Shown here: positions 29,985 to 39,486 of the stretch, piece by piece
Numbering within the stretch: position 1 is the first letter of the stretch
How the letters are laid out: each line of letters opens with the position of its first letter
Assembly (NCBI GenBank): GCA_963837155.1
Contig: CAWIMB010000002.1
Coordinates: 3,658,001 to 3,722,000 of the forward strand
Reading direction: 5' to 3'
DNA from: DASQHW01 sp963837155
Lineage (GTDB): Bacteria; Actinomycetota; Acidimicrobiia; IMCC26256; PALSA-610
Length of the DNA: 64,000 bases
Translations under genes and position numbers: made by a program
Notes under the pieces: model-generated
What the model saw: the letters and a program-made list of their open reading frames with translations, nothing else
The model's database searches: none
What the model was told of the DNA's origin: nothing

Positions 29985-30352
29985 CCCTGGACGAGGAGAT
30001 CGCACGCGCGCACGCGGCCGCCGTCGCCGCGGGTAAGCCCGGTTATCTCGATCCCGACACGGGCATGTTCGTGTTCACGTCGGTCGCGCTTGCCGCGAAG
30101 GGCACGTGTTGTGCGAGCGGCTGCCGCCATTGTCCGTTCCGCTCGACGGCATCCGCAGCCGATGCAATCCGCAACGCGCACGCGTGGTTCGAGGTCAACA
30201 GCGGATGGGCGCCACCCGATCCCGACACGCTTGCGGAATGGGCAGCCGACGGTGTGTGTCGGTGCCCTGACGATTGCATCGTCGCGCCCGACGCCTGGTG
30301 CCAGCACGGGCTCGCCTCGTGGTGGCTGATCATGGACGCGCTCGAAAACTAA
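29972..30352 (+). CDS. DUF5522 family cysteine-rich protein
   Basis: 126 residues. It starts with an acidic helix, then GKPGYLDPDTGMFVFTSVAL and the Cys cluster GTCCASGCRHCPF that marks DUF5522. A second Cys set, CRCPDDC...WCQHG, lies in the C-terminal half and is beyond the short DUF5522 core. The cysteines suggest metal binding. Function is unknown. The ATG lies within a palindromic repeat copy; it overlaps the convergent gene by 4 bases. Confidence 0.78.
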   Translation: MPQEPLDEEIARAHAAAVAAGKPGYLDPDTGMFVFTSVALAAKGTCCASGCRHCPFRSTASAADAIRNAHAWFEVNSGWAPPDPDTLAEWAADGVCRCPDDCIVAPDAWCQHGLASWWLIMDALEN

Positions 30353-30939
30353 CCAGTGCGCAAGTCGCGCACGAGATCGCCGCACAGCACGTCGAGCGCG
30401 CGATGACCGTTCGCAAAGTAGCGGCGCCCGACGCGCACGCCGCGCTGGGGCTCCACGCTGAGCTTGGTCCACGCGTCGAGACGCGGCCACAACAACAGCT
30501 CGATGGGGATCCATCGCGTATGCGTCGGGTTCCGCAGGCGGCCACGCAGGTGCCAGACCCCGGCCGGGTCGCGGCGCGGCTCCTCGAGCACGAGGCGGCC
30601 CGCGACCTCGAGGCGATCGTTGCGGGCGCGGCGCCGCCACCATTCACCGAGTGACTCAAGACCCCGTGCCGGCAACGGAATCATGCGACTGAAGCCGGAG
30701 AGGAAGCTGCTCGCTCGAGAAGACGCGGAAGGCGTACGACGCTCGTCGTACGACCACGGCGGGAGCGTCAATACGGATGGAGCCTCGGCGATCGTGGCGC
30801 GCAATGCTTCGGTGGCCGTGAACGGGTTCAGCACGATGAACTCGTCTCCGGGCCGGTCGGCGGGAACCGGCGCTAACGCAACGCCGTCGACGTAGACCGG
30901 GAGCGCTTCGAGGCTCTCCGCCTCGTCTCGTTGGGCCAT
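30349..30939 (-). CDS. Hypothetical protein, 196 aa
   Basis: Start ATG 30939. A soluble protein with no recognised family. The C-terminal half, from about residue 100, is beta-rich (LEVAGRLVLEEPRRDPAGVW, then HLRGRLRNPTHTRWIPIELL), suggesting a small sandwich domain. A central loop is rich in Ser and Arg. It diverges from the FHA-ABC exporter gene with about 90 bases between the starts. Confidence 0.55.
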   Translation of the reverse strand: MAQRDEAESLEALPVYVDGVALAPVPADRPGDEFIVLNPFTATEALRATIAEAPSVLTLPPWSYDERRTPSASSRASSFLSGFSRMIPLPARGLESLGEWWRRRARNDRLEVAGRLVLEEPRRDPAGVWHLRGRLRNPTHTRWIPIELLLWPRLDAWTKLSVEPQRGVRVGRRYFANGHRALDVLCGDLVRDLRTG

Positions 30940-31032
30940 AACGCGATCATCGCCCTCGCGCGGGCCCGGCACCAGCCTTTCCTGCTTCGACCATGGTGGC
31001 TGCAGTCCGATTCGCCGCGTACGCTCACGGTC

Positions 31033-33486
31033 GTGGCGAGAGGCACGGGGCCGGCGCTGTCGATCACCACGGCGGCGGGCACGCGTGAGCTTCCGTGGGC
31101 GTCGACGGCAACGATCGGTCGCGACCCGACGAACAACATCGTCATCGACGACCCGCTCGTGTCGCGGCACCACGCACGCGTGCACGGCGACGACGGCGGG
31201 TGGCGGCTCCAGGATGTCGGGAGCACGAACGGCACGTTCGTCGCCGGCGTACGGGTGCAAGACATCGGGATCGACGTGTCGGTCCTCGCCCACCTCGGCG
31301 ACCCGAACGAAGGCCCCTGGCTGCGATGCGATCCCGTTGTCGTCACCGCCCCGCCCGCGGGCGCGGCCGCCCGGGCCGCTGATCCCGTCGAGGTCCGCGA
31401 GCTCGGCACGGCGACCGTCGTGCACGAGGTACGGCGCGACATCGAACGCATCGGCCGCGACGACACCAACGACGTGGTACTCGACGACCTGCTCGTCTCG
31501 CGCGCCCATGCGGAGCTGCATCGGGAGCGCAACGGAAGCTGCACGATCGTCGACCTCGGCAGCCACAACGGCACGTTCGTGAACGGCCGGCGCGTCGAGT
31601 CCGCGCCGCTCGGCCCGAGGGATGTCGTCACGATCGGCGCCCAACGGCTCCGCCTGCGCGACGGGTGCCTCACGGTTTACAACGACGCGGGTCAGGCAAC
31701 CTTCGCCGCGTTCGGGCTCACCGTGATGTCGGACGCGAATCAGACCCTTCTCGATGACGTCGGCTTCGCGTTGGATGCGTCATGTTTCCTCGGCGTCGTT
31801 GGACCGTCGGGCTCGGGCAAGTCGACGCTGCTCGGCGCGCTGACCGGCTTCCGGCCGGCAACCCGCGGTTCGGTGTACTACGGCGGGCTCGATGTGTATC
31901 GGGAGCACGAGGCGCTGCGTCGTCGCCTCGGGTTCGTGCCCCAGGACGACCTCGTGCAGCTCGACCTGACCGTCGACCAATGCTTGCGTTACGCGGCGCG
32001 GCTGCGCTTCCCGCCCGACGTCGGTGCGCGCGAGCGCGGCGCGCGCGTCGACCAGGTGCTCGTCGAGCTCGGTCTCGCACAGCGCCGTGAGCTGCGCGTG
32101 CGGCAGCTGTCCGGCGGGCAGCGCAAGCGGGTCAGCGTCGCGCTCGAGCTCCTCACCAAGCCCGCGTTGCTGTTCCTCGACGAGCCGACCTCGGGCCTCG
32201 ACCCCGGGCTCGAGCGCAACGTCATGCAGCTGTTGCGTGTCCTCGCCGACGAAGGCCGCATCGTCGTCTGCGTGACGCACAGCGTCGACAGTCTGATGCT
32301 CTGCGACCGCGTGCTGTGTCTCGCGCCGGGCGGGGTCACCGCGTACTTCGGGCCGCCCCATCTCGCGGCCGCGCACTTCGGTCGCGACGACTGGACGCAG
32401 ATCTTTCAGGACTTGTCGGAGCGACCGCCCGAGGAATGGAAGCGGCTGGAGGACGCGACCGCGAAGACTCCGCGCGTGCGCGAGCAACCGGTGTCCGACG
32501 ACGCGTCGTTGAAGCGCGGCCTCGCGATCTTCGAGCCGGTGCGCCGAGCGCGGTCGTGGGTACGCCAATTCACAACACTGACCTCGCGCTACGCGCGGTC
32601 GATGATGAGCGACCGCCGCGCGTTCGCGTTCCTCGTGTTCGCCGGACCGATCCTCGGCGTTGTGCTGCTGTTGCGGCTCCCGACCAACGAGCTGGAACGG
32701 CTCCCCAACGGTCAACTGCATTTGTTCTCCCGTGCCGTCGCGCCGCTGCTCCTGGTGACGCTGGCGCTGACCCAGCTCGCGATCAACCTCTCGGTACGCG
32801 AGATCGTGAAGGAGCTCGCGATCTTCAAACGCGAGCGAGCGGTCGGCGTCTCGATCTCCGCCTATCTGCTGTCGAAAGTGGTCGTCCTCGCCGTCATCGG
32901 TGTCGCGCAGGCGGCGGTTATCGTGCTGATTGCGACCGCGCGCCAGGGTGGCCCGAGCGACGGCGTCATCTTTGCCTCGGCCCGGGTGGAGCTCATCCTC
33001 GTGTTCGGCGCCACCGCCATCGCGGCGATGAGCATGGGCTTGCTCGCGTCGTCGCTCGTGACATCCGAGAACCATTTAGCGCTCGTGCTTCCGGCGATCA
33101 TCGGCTTCCAGGTACTCGCCGTGACGGGTATCGCGCTCCCGAGCGTCCCCGACGTGCCGGTGCTCGACCAGACGTCGTACGTGTCGAGCGCGTCCTGGGG
33201 CTTCACGGCCGCGGCGTCGACCGCCCGTCTCAATGAGCTCGAAGCGTTGAACAACGCGATGCGTCAGGTCCCGCTCGACAACGCGCAGCGCGATCCACGG
33301 GCCGCGATCGACCGGGCGGTGACGGTGTTCGAGCCGAGCAACCCGGCCGCGCAGAAGCGGCTCGGTGACGCCGCGTTCAACCACAATACGAACGCGTGGG
33401 TACGGGCGATGCTCGCGTTGCTGCTGATCACGGTGGCGTCCCTGATCGCGGCCGGCATCGCGCTGCGCCGGTACGACCCGCTGTAG
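31033..33486 (+). CDS. FHA-FHA-ABC exporter (Rv1747-like)
   Basis: About 817 residues from GTG 31033. Two FHA domains (first GRDPTNN...SRHHARVH...NGTF at about 30-80, second GRDDTND...SRAHAEL...HNGTF at about 140-185) precede an ABC ATPase with Walker A GPSGSGKS near 257, signature LSGGQRKR near 359 and Walker B LLFLDEPTSGLD near 380. An ABC2-type membrane domain of about six helices follows from about residue 540. The order is that of M. tuberculosis Rv1747, an exporter regulated by phosphothreonine binding to its FHA domains after phosphorylation by PknF. A Ser/Thr kinase gene converges on it 4 bases away. The exported substrate is unknown. Confidence 0.92.
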   Translation: MARGTGPALSITTAAGTRELPWASTATIGRDPTNNIVIDDPLVSRHHARVHGDDGGWRLQDVGSTNGTFVAGVRVQDIGIDVSVLAHLGDPNEGPWLRCDPVVVTAPPAGAAARAADPVEVRELGTATVVHEVRRDIERIGRDDTNDVVLDDLLVSRAHAELHRERNGSCTIVDLGSHNGTFVNGRRVESAPLGPRDVVTIGAQRLRLRDGCLTVYNDAGQATFAAFGLTVMSDANQTLLDDVGFALDASCFLGVVGPSGSGKSTLLGALTGFRPATRGSVYYGGLDVYREHEALRRRLGFVPQDDLVQLDLTVDQCLRYAARLRFPPDVGARERGARVDQVLVELGLAQRRELRVRQLSGGQRKRVSVALELLTKPALLFLDEPTSGLDPGLERNVMQLLRVLADEGRIVVCVTHSVDSLMLCDRVLCLAPGGVTAYFGPPHLAAAHFGRDDWTQIFQDLSERPPEEWKRLEDATAKTPRVREQPVSDDASLKRGLAIFEPVRRARSWVRQFTTLTSRYARSMMSDRRAFAFLVFAGPILGVVLLLRLPTNELERLPNGQLHLFSRAVAPLLLVTLALTQLAINLSVREIVKELAIFKRERAVGVSISAYLLSKVVVLAVIGVAQAAVIVLIATARQGGPSDGVIFASARVELILVFGATAIAAMSMGLLASSLVTSENHLALVLPAIIGFQVLAVTGIALPSVPDVPVLDQTSYVSSASWGFTAAASTARLNELEALNNAMRQVPLDNAQRDPRAAIDRAVTVFEPSNPAAQKRLGDAAFNHNTNAWVRAMLALLLITVASLIAAGIALRRYDPL

Positions 33487-33490
33487 CGCG

Positions 33491-35878
33491 TCAGGTCGCG
33501 AAGACCCGCAACTCGGAGAACCCGCCGCAGTCGGGGCTCTCGTGGCCGTGGAGCAGCAACACGATCGACCGCCCGACGACGTTCGGTTGGACCCTCACAT
33601 TCGGATCGGGTGTACCTCCGAGTCCGGCGTCCTGCGAGAACACGACCGAGCCATTTGCCGCGAGGACCTGCACCGTCACCGAGTTGAACCCAAAGTTGCT
33701 ACGGAAGTTGGGCGTGGAGTTCTGGGCGTTGTTGAGAATGTCGATGGCGACGATGCGTTGGTCGGTTGTTCCGTTCCATCGGAACGTCGACGTGTCGCCG
33801 TCGGCGTTCGAGCCGAGGGAGAACCACGACGTGCTGGCGTTGCCGTCGGTCGCGAGCGACGCGGGATACCCGCCGGTGGACGACGACGCAGTGACCGCGC
33901 CCTGCTGGACAACATCGACCGGTGTCGCCGCCACCGTGGTGGTGGTCGTGGTTGGCTTCGGCCGGGTCGTTGTCGTCGTGGGACGCGGCGGGCGCGTGGT
34001 GGACGGGCCGCTTGCACTCGCCGCCGGCGAGCCGGGCTTGCGAACGAGCGGCCCGCCGGTGATGACGTTCGTGGTCGTGAACGTCGATACCGGCTGGGGC
34101 GCGGGCACGATGATTGTGACCTTACCGGGGTCGAAGCCGAGCCAGGTCGTGCCCGACACGCGCGGGTTGTCAGCGATCGGCTTGGCCGCAGTCAGCGGAT
34201 TTCCGCATTTGCAGCGGACGACCGGCATACCGAAGCGATCGATGAGCACCGCGGTGCCGGCCTGGAGAATCGAGTTGATGTAGGTCGCCTTGCCGTTGAG
34301 GAAGCCGTGGTTCACGACGCGCGTGTCAAAGCGCAGGATCACGTCGGTGAGCTCGGAGACGTAGCGCGGGATCTCGTCGACACCGATACCGAGGACCTTC
34401 GCCCACTCGCGCGCCTTGTCAGCGTTCGTCGTGAGGAAGTCGACGAGCTTCTTCGCGTCACACACCGACAGCAAGTTCGTGCCGCCGTACAGGCCGGGTG
34501 TCTCGCCGCTGATGCGCGGCGCGGTGCCGCTCCCCAACCCCGGGAGGTTGAGCGCCGGAAGCTTCAGCTTCGGGAGCTCGCCGATCTTCGCCTCGAGGCC
34601 GCTCAGCTTCGGGTCCTTGGCCGACAACGTCTCGACGGGCGGTGTCACGGGTTGCGTGAACACGTTCTCCCCGAGCGAGGAGATCGGTTCCGCGACGAGC
34701 TCGTTGGCATTGGGACCGTCGGGCGTGCTGTCGCGCGTCGCGACGATCGCGCCGATCGCGCCGCCGAACAGCAACACCAACACGAGCGGGAGAACCCAGA
34801 GCTTGCGCCGCCGGCGCGGCGGTGGTTGCCCCGCGGGCGGCGGCGTCGGCGTGTACGGCCCGGACGGCGGTCCCGGCGGTCCGGAGGGCGGAGCGGCCCC
34901 GGCGCCCGGTTGCGACGGCGGCGGGACCGGGCCGGCGCTCGCGGCCGCGGCATCCTCGGCGCGCTGGCGTCGCAACTCCTCGGGCCCGATCGTCTCGCCC
35001 GCGAGCGCCACGACCGGTGGGACGACGGCGAGCGGCGCGGTGCCCGGTTCGTCGGCGAGCGCGGCCAGCCAGGCGGCCGCGTCCGCGAACCGTTGTTCGG
35101 GGTCGGTGCTCAACGCGCGTGCGATCGTCGCATCGAGCTCGGGCGTCACGTCGCCGCGAATACTGCGCAGTGGTGCGAACGAGCCGGCCACGTGGGCGCG
35201 AACGAGCTCGCCGACCGAGTCATACGGATACGGGACGCGGCGCGCCAGCAGCTCGTACAGCACGACACCGGCGCTGTAGATGTCGCTGCGGCCGTCGGCG
35301 CGCCCCTCGGTCTGCTCCGGCGCCATGTAGTGCGGCGTTCCTGTCGCGATCGTCGTGACGCCGGCCTTGGCAAGATTCTTGGCGATGCCGAAGTCGACGA
35401 GAACGAGCCGCTCCTCGAGGCCGGTTCCCGCGTGGGCGGGAACCGTGCGGTACATGACGTTGGCGGGCTTGAGATCGCGGTCCGCGATGCCGAGCGCGTG
35501 CACGACGCGCAGGCCCTGCGCGATCTCACGGCTGATGGCGAGCGACTCGGGAACCGAGAACCACTGGTCGTTGCCGAAGCGGGCGCGCATACGCTCCTCG
35601 AGCGTGCCGCGGTCCGCGTAGTCCATGACGAAGTAGGGCCGTCCATCCGGCAACTCGTCGACCGTGTGTACGCGGATCAGGTGATCGGAATCGGCGCGCC
35701 ACAGCACCCGGGCCTCGTCGATGAACCGCTGCCGGAACGCTTCGTCGCGCGCCCAGTTTTCGGCCAGCACTTTGATCGCGACACGGGCGTCGAGCGTCTC
35801 GTCGTACCCGAGCCAGACCGTACCGAACGCGCCCGAGCCGAGGACGCGCTCCGTGCGATAGCGGCCGATGTGCTCCAC
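33491..35878 (-). CDS. Receptor-type Ser/Thr protein kinase with extracellular DUF6777-like and discoidin-like regions
   Basis: 795 residues. The kinase domain spans 1-270: glycine loop LGSGAFGTVW, VAIKVL, catalytic loop ADRDLKPANV (the usual His of HRD is Asp), VDFGIAK and GTPHYMAPEQ. A proline-rich linker leads to one transmembrane helix near 360-380. Outside, residues about 460-610 resemble DUF6777 (LYGGTNLLSVCDAKKLVDFL, KCGNPLTA). After a Thr/Pro-rich stretch, residues 650-795 look like an F5/8-type C (discoidin) carbohydrate-binding domain (YPASLATDGNASTSWFSLGS). It probably senses a wall or surface ligand and phosphorylates targets such as the neighbouring FHA exporter. Confidence 0.88.
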   Translation of the reverse strand: MEHIGRYRTERVLGSGAFGTVWLGYDETLDARVAIKVLAENWARDEAFRQRFIDEARVLWRADSDHLIRVHTVDELPDGRPYFVMDYADRGTLEERMRARFGNDQWFSVPESLAISREIAQGLRVVHALGIADRDLKPANVMYRTVPAHAGTGLEERLVLVDFGIAKNLAKAGVTTIATGTPHYMAPEQTEGRADGRSDIYSAGVVLYELLARRVPYPYDSVGELVRAHVAGSFAPLRSIRGDVTPELDATIARALSTDPEQRFADAAAWLAALADEPGTAPLAVVPPVVALAGETIGPEELRRQRAEDAAAASAGPVPPPSQPGAGAAPPSGPPGPPSGPYTPTPPPAGQPPPRRRRKLWVLPLVLVLLFGGAIGAIVATRDSTPDGPNANELVAEPISSLGENVFTQPVTPPVETLSAKDPKLSGLEAKIGELPKLKLPALNLPGLGSGTAPRISGETPGLYGGTNLLSVCDAKKLVDFLTTNADKAREWAKVLGIGVDEIPRYVSELTDVILRFDTRVVNHGFLNGKATYINSILQAGTAVLIDRFGMPVVRCKCGNPLTAAKPIADNPRVSGTTWLGFDPGKVTIIVPAPQPVSTFTTTNVITGGPLVRKPGSPAASASGPSTTRPPRPTTTTTRPKPTTTTTTVAATPVDVVQQGAVTASSSTGGYPASLATDGNASTSWFSLGSNADGDTSTFRWNGTTDQRIVAIDILNNAQNSTPNFRSNFGFNSVTVQVLAANGSVVFSQDAGLGGTPDPNVRVQPNVVGRSIVLLLHGHESPDCGGFSELRVFAT

Positions 35879-35902
35879 CCGGTTCCCTCCCGCGTGAGGA
35901 GA

Positions 35903-36743
35903 TTACAGCGCAGCCACTGCCGCGCCGCGACTCTTCGATGGTCGCGGTGACGCCGTCGGCGGTCGGGGGCGGGAACGGCACGATTCGGTGTACACCCAGC
36001 GCGGCGAACGCGGCTGCCTTCTCTTGGGTGAGCCGGCCGCGAGGTGTCACTGTGATCTCGAGGTCGCCGAGTGCCGCGGGCCTCGAGACGTCCGCGGCCG
36101 CGGCGTGCAGCTCGGCGACACTTGTCGCGGCACTTTCGGGCGTGACCGCGAAGCCATACCAACCGTGCGCACGCGCGACCGCCCGCTTGTAGGCGCGCTT
36201 CGTGTGTCCGCCGACGACGATCGGGATCGGCTGTTGGACCGGTCGCGGATATGCGTCGACTCCGGCGAAGTCGACGAAGCGGCCGTGAAATTCCGGATGG
36301 TCGTCGTACCAGAGGTGTTGCATCGCGTCGAGATACTCGTCGGTGACCGCGCCGCGATTCTCGAAGTCGGCGCCGATCGCGCGGAACTCGGGCTCGAGAT
36401 AGCCCACACCGATGCCGAGCATCGCCCGGCCGTTGCTCAGCACGTCGAGGGTCGCGAACTGCTTCGCGAGCACGACCGGGTTGCGCTGCGGGAGGATCAC
36501 GATGCCGGTCGCGAGCTTGATCGTCGAGGTGTTGGCCGCGGCCCACGCGAGCGCGAGCAGCGGATCGAGCGCCGGGTCCTGCGGTGCCATCGGTGAGGGC
36601 GGCACCTGCGGATCGGGTAGGACGACGTGCTCACCGGCCCACACCGAGTCGAACCCCGCGGCTTCGGCGGCACGTGCCGTAGCCACGAGCCCATCGGTCG
36701 TGGTGGACACACCCATGTTGATGCTGAACAGTCCGAGCTTCAC
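35903..36743 (-). CDS. LLM-class F420-dependent oxidoreductase, 3' end uncertain
   Basis: The start MKLGLFSINMG, the WAGEHVVLP segment, VILPQRNPVVLAKQFATLD and IGVGYLEPEF identify the luciferase-like F420-dependent oxidoreductase family (about 280 residues expected). The open frame continues past the expected end into the kinase gene to 35526. A one-base change near 35925 gives a stop at 35903 right after the natural end (ATIEES...). I therefore place the end there. It catalyses F420-linked hydride transfer on an unknown substrate. Confidence 0.8.
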
Positions 36744-36790
36744 ACCGCATCCTTGCGCATCTCCGGTGCCGCCGCAGTAGCGTGCGCTTC

Positions 36791-37087
36791 ATGGCGACCA
36801 CCGCCGAGCGGCTCCGCGACGCTCGCGACAAGATCCACGATGCCCGCAAGATTGTCCAAGGCGACACCGGTGCGTCACCGGTGTTGGTCGCGGTGGTGGA
36901 GGAGTTCGCCGGGAAGGCGGGCAAGGCCGTGGCGGCCGACGACGAGCGCACCGCGGTGATCGAGCTCGAACAAGCGGGCGACAGCGCCAAGGCCGCAGCC
37001 GAAGCCGACCCCGGTGCCTCGGATGCGACCCGTCAAGCCGTGCTCGACGCGCATCTCGCGATCTGCATCGCCAAAGCAAAGCTCTAG
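36791..37087 (+). CDS. Small hypothetical helical protein
   Basis: 98 residues from ATG 36791 (a GTG at 36782 adds three). It is almost wholly alpha-helical and rich in Ala, Lys, Asp and Glu (AERLRDARDKIHDARKIV at the start), with no membrane segment and no family I recognise. Base composition and codon periodicity resemble the neighbours. It converges with the methyltransferase gene, overlapping its stop by 4 bases. Confidence 0.55.
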   Translation: MATTAERLRDARDKIHDARKIVQGDTGASPVLVAVVEEFAGKAGKAVAADDERTAVIELEQAGDSAKAAAEADPGASDATRQAVLDAHLAICIAKAKL

Positions 37088-37779
37088 GTAAGCCAGACCC
37101 ACGCGAAGCTGATCGGCAGATCCCGGTACTGCTCCCAACGCGGCTTGCGCGCGATCCACGACTCGTCGATGAGACCCTCGTGCAACTCGCTGGCCACGAG
37201 TCCGGCCGCTCGTCCCGCAGCCACGTGGTCACTGGGGAGATGGACGTACGTCTCGATCGCGACCGGTTGGCCGTCGGCGTGATCGAAATGCGTCGGGATT
37301 CCGGTCAACATGATGAAGACCGGGTGGTAGCCGACGAGCACGAACGCGCCCGACGCGCCAAGAAGTCGCCGCGCTTCGTCGTACAGCGCGCCGAGCTCGG
37401 GGAGATGTTCGTCGACGAGCGCGCACACGACAACGTCGTAGGCGCCGCCGGGGAGGCCAGTTGACCGAACGTCGGCTTCGACGAGGCGTTCGTGCAATGC
37501 CCTGCCGCGCGCGACCTCCAACATCTCGGGCGTGATGTCGACGCCGTCGATGCGCGTGATGCCCTTCCTCAGGAGCCAGGCCGCCGTACGACCCGTGCCA
37601 CATCCGAGGTCTGCAACCCGGTTGGCGGTCTCCCAGCGGATGCTCGTGATGCGGTCGAGCAACGCGAGGTCCATGACGTCCTCGACGGTGTCTTCATACG
37701 AAGGCAGCCAGTCGCGGTAGCCGTCTCGTACCGACACCGTTGGGTAGTGGCGCCGATCGAACTGCGCAAAGTCCGGCAT
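37084..37779 (-). CDS. Class I SAM-dependent methyltransferase
   Basis: 231 residues from ATG 37779. Motif I is VADLGCGTGRTAAWL, then IDGVDITPEMLEVAR (acidic residue binding ribose), and CALVDEHLPELGALYDEARRLL, followed by LVGYHPVF. It is close to UbiE/TPMT-like small-molecule methyltransferases. It follows the acyl-CoA dehydrogenase gene by 5 bases on the same strand, so they are probably one operon. Confidence 0.88.
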   Translation of the reverse strand: MPDFAQFDRRHYPTVSVRDGYRDWLPSYEDTVEDVMDLALLDRITSIRWETANRVADLGCGTGRTAAWLLRKGITRIDGVDITPEMLEVARGRALHERLVEADVRSTGLPGGAYDVVVCALVDEHLPELGALYDEARRLLGASGAFVLVGYHPVFIMLTGIPTHFDHADGQPVAIETYVHLPSDHVAAGRAAGLVASELHEGLIDESWIARKPRWEQYRDLPISFAWVWLT

Positions 37780-37784
37780 CGCCT

Positions 37785-38951
37785 TCAGTCGAACGAGGTG
37801 CGGAATAGCGAGTCGTACGCGAGGCCCCACGGCGGACGCAGGAAGCCGAGTGCCCGCACGTCCTCGCCCCACGACGCGAACGGTGAGCGGCGAGAGAACG
37901 TGCCGCCTCCGATGACACGCGCCAGCCGGTTGAGGCACGCCTCGGCGAGCTCGGCCACGCCCTGCTTCGCCCGGAGCGTTGCATGCAGCGAACGTAGGTG
38001 GTCGCCTGCCTCGACCGCGCGCAACGCGCCCTCGAACGCCTGCGTCGCGAGCCAGTGCTCGAGCTCGGCGCGGCTCCACTCGACCTGCTCGTACGGCCGC
38101 ATGGTTTCGGCTTTGGGCGCGAGCTGCTGCTTCGCAGTACGGACAGCTTCGTCGAGCACTCCGAGCACGACCGCGGTGAACAGGGACGACACGAGCGGCG
38201 CCGCCGCGAGCGTGATGTCGTCGATCGGGCCGTCCCACGCCATGCGCGTTGCCGGACAACCCTCGAGGCGCATGGCATGGCTCTGCGTCGCGGCCATGCC
38301 GATGCCGTCCCACTCGGCGATGAGGCGCAATCCGGCCGAGCCGTCCCACGGACGATCACGCACGTCGAGGGCGAAGACCGACGGCGTGTCCTCGCCGGCC
38401 GCGATCGCTGTGGTGATCATGAACGACGTCACACCCGAACCGCTTCCGAAGTGCTTGTCGCCGGTGACGCGATAGCTGTCGCCCGGCAGCGGGCTCGGCG
38501 TCGCGTCGGGCGTTGCGGTGGACTTGGTGCGCGCAATGTCGCCGCCGCTCCCGGGCTCGGACGTGATCGTGCCCCACTGGTGGCCTTCGGCGGCGCTGGC
38601 GCAGACTGCTTCCCGCTGCTTCACCCATGCCGGGGGCGACTCGTCGGGTCGGGCCAGCCAAAAGCCGATCACGGCGGGATGCATCGACGACACGAGCGCG
38701 ACCGACGGATCGGCGCCGCCGAGCGTTCGCAGCACGTTGCAGATAGGTCGCGTCGACGACGCGACATCGCGCCATCCGCCGCCCATCGCCTCCGGCACAG
38801 CCATCTTCAGAAATCCGGCGGCGCGCAAGCGATCGAAGTCGGCGCGGTCGAGATGGCGTCGAGCTTGGCGCTCGGCGCGCTGGCCGCGCCATTCGTCGGC
38901 GATCTCGCCGACCGCTTTCTCGACATCGGCGGCACCCGTCATGGTGGTCAC
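37785..38951 (-). CDS. Acyl-CoA dehydrogenase family protein
   Basis: 388 residues from GTG 38951 (or ATG 38942). The N-terminal helical part has RLRAAGFLKMAVPEAMGGG. The middle beta domain has WGTITSEPGSGGDIAR, the place of the FAD-binding T-E-P motif. The helical C-terminus is typical of acyl-CoA dehydrogenase/DszC-like flavoproteins. The catalytic Glu of true acyl-CoA dehydrogenases is not obvious, so it may instead be a flavin monooxygenase of the DszC/HsaA type. It is paired with a methyltransferase. Confidence 0.82.
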   Translation of the reverse strand: MTTMTGAADVEKAVGEIADEWRGQRAERQARRHLDRADFDRLRAAGFLKMAVPEAMGGGWRDVASSTRPICNVLRTLGGADPSVALVSSMHPAVIGFWLARPDESPPAWVKQREAVCASAAEGHQWGTITSEPGSGGDIARTKSTATPDATPSPLPGDSYRVTGDKHFGSGSGVTSFMITTAIAAGEDTPSVFALDVRDRPWDGSAGLRLIAEWDGIGMAATQSHAMRLEGCPATRMAWDGPIDDITLAAAPLVSSLFTAVVLGVLDEAVRTAKQQLAPKAETMRPYEQVEWSRAELEHWLATQAFEGALRAVEAGDHLRSLHATLRAKQGVAELAEACLNRLARVIGGGTFSRRSPFASWGEDVRALGFLRPPWGLAYDSLFRTSFD

Positions 38952-39015
38952 GTTACGCCGGTCACGCGCACCGGAGTAGGGTCACCCTCGCGAGACCTTT
39001 TTCTGGAGGTGCGCC

Positions 39016-39435
39016 ATGCGCCGTTGTCTCATTGTCGCCAACCGCACGCTCGGCGGTCCGCAGCTCGTCGCCGAAGTGATCGCCCGGCAGGGAACAGGTC
39101 AGTACTCGTTCCATATCGTCGTGCCCGCGAGCCACGGCCACGGCACCGAGATGTGGACCGAGGGTCACGCCATCGCACAAGCGCGCATCGCGCTCGATCA
39201 CGCGATCGAGCACTTCCGCGAGGAGGGGATCGAGCTCACCGGCGAAGTCGGTGACGAGAACCCGGCGCTCGCGGTCGGCGACGTGCTGCGTCGCGAGCAC
39301 TTCGACGAGATCATCGTCTCGACGCTGCCGCCCGGCCCGTCGCGCTGGTTGAAGCGCGACCTCCCGAAACGCCTGGAGCGGGAACACCACCTGCCGGTCA
39401 CCCACGTCGTCGCGGACGCGGTCCTCGCGGATTGA
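39016..39435 (+). CDS. Usp-like (universal stress fold) protein
   Basis: 139 residues with an AAGTTTTTCTGGAGG-like purine-rich ribosome-binding site just upstream. RRCLIVANRTLGGPQLVAEV at the N-terminus and FDEIIVSTLPPGPSRWLKRDLPKRL near the C-terminus match actinobacterial Usp-like proteins sometimes named GabP-associated; the latter stretch matches the STLP-x3-S-W-x3-D-LP pattern. The role is unknown, possibly nucleotide binding. Its stop codon directly abuts palindrome copy B. Confidence 0.72.
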   Translation: MRRCLIVANRTLGGPQLVAEVIARQGTGQYSFHIVVPASHGHGTEMWTEGHAIAQARIALDHAIEHFREEGIELTGEVGDENPALAVGDVLRREHFDEIIVSTLPPGPSRWLKRDLPKRLEREHHLPVTHVVADAVLAD

Positions 39436-39484
39436 GTTTTTGCGACACACGACGACCGAATCGGTCGCCGGGCGTCGCAAAAAC
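39436..39484. repeat. 49-bp palindromic repeat, copy B
   Basis: GTTTTTGCGAC at the left, GTCGCAAAAAC at the right, inner ACGACCGA/GGTCGCC stem. It begins at the base after the TGA of the Usp-like gene and ends two bases before the stop of the convergent monooxygenase gene. The arms extend further as TTGAG...CTCAA. It is probably a bidirectional 3'-end element or a mobile REP-like palindrome. Confidence 0.8.
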
Positions 39485-39486
39485 AC

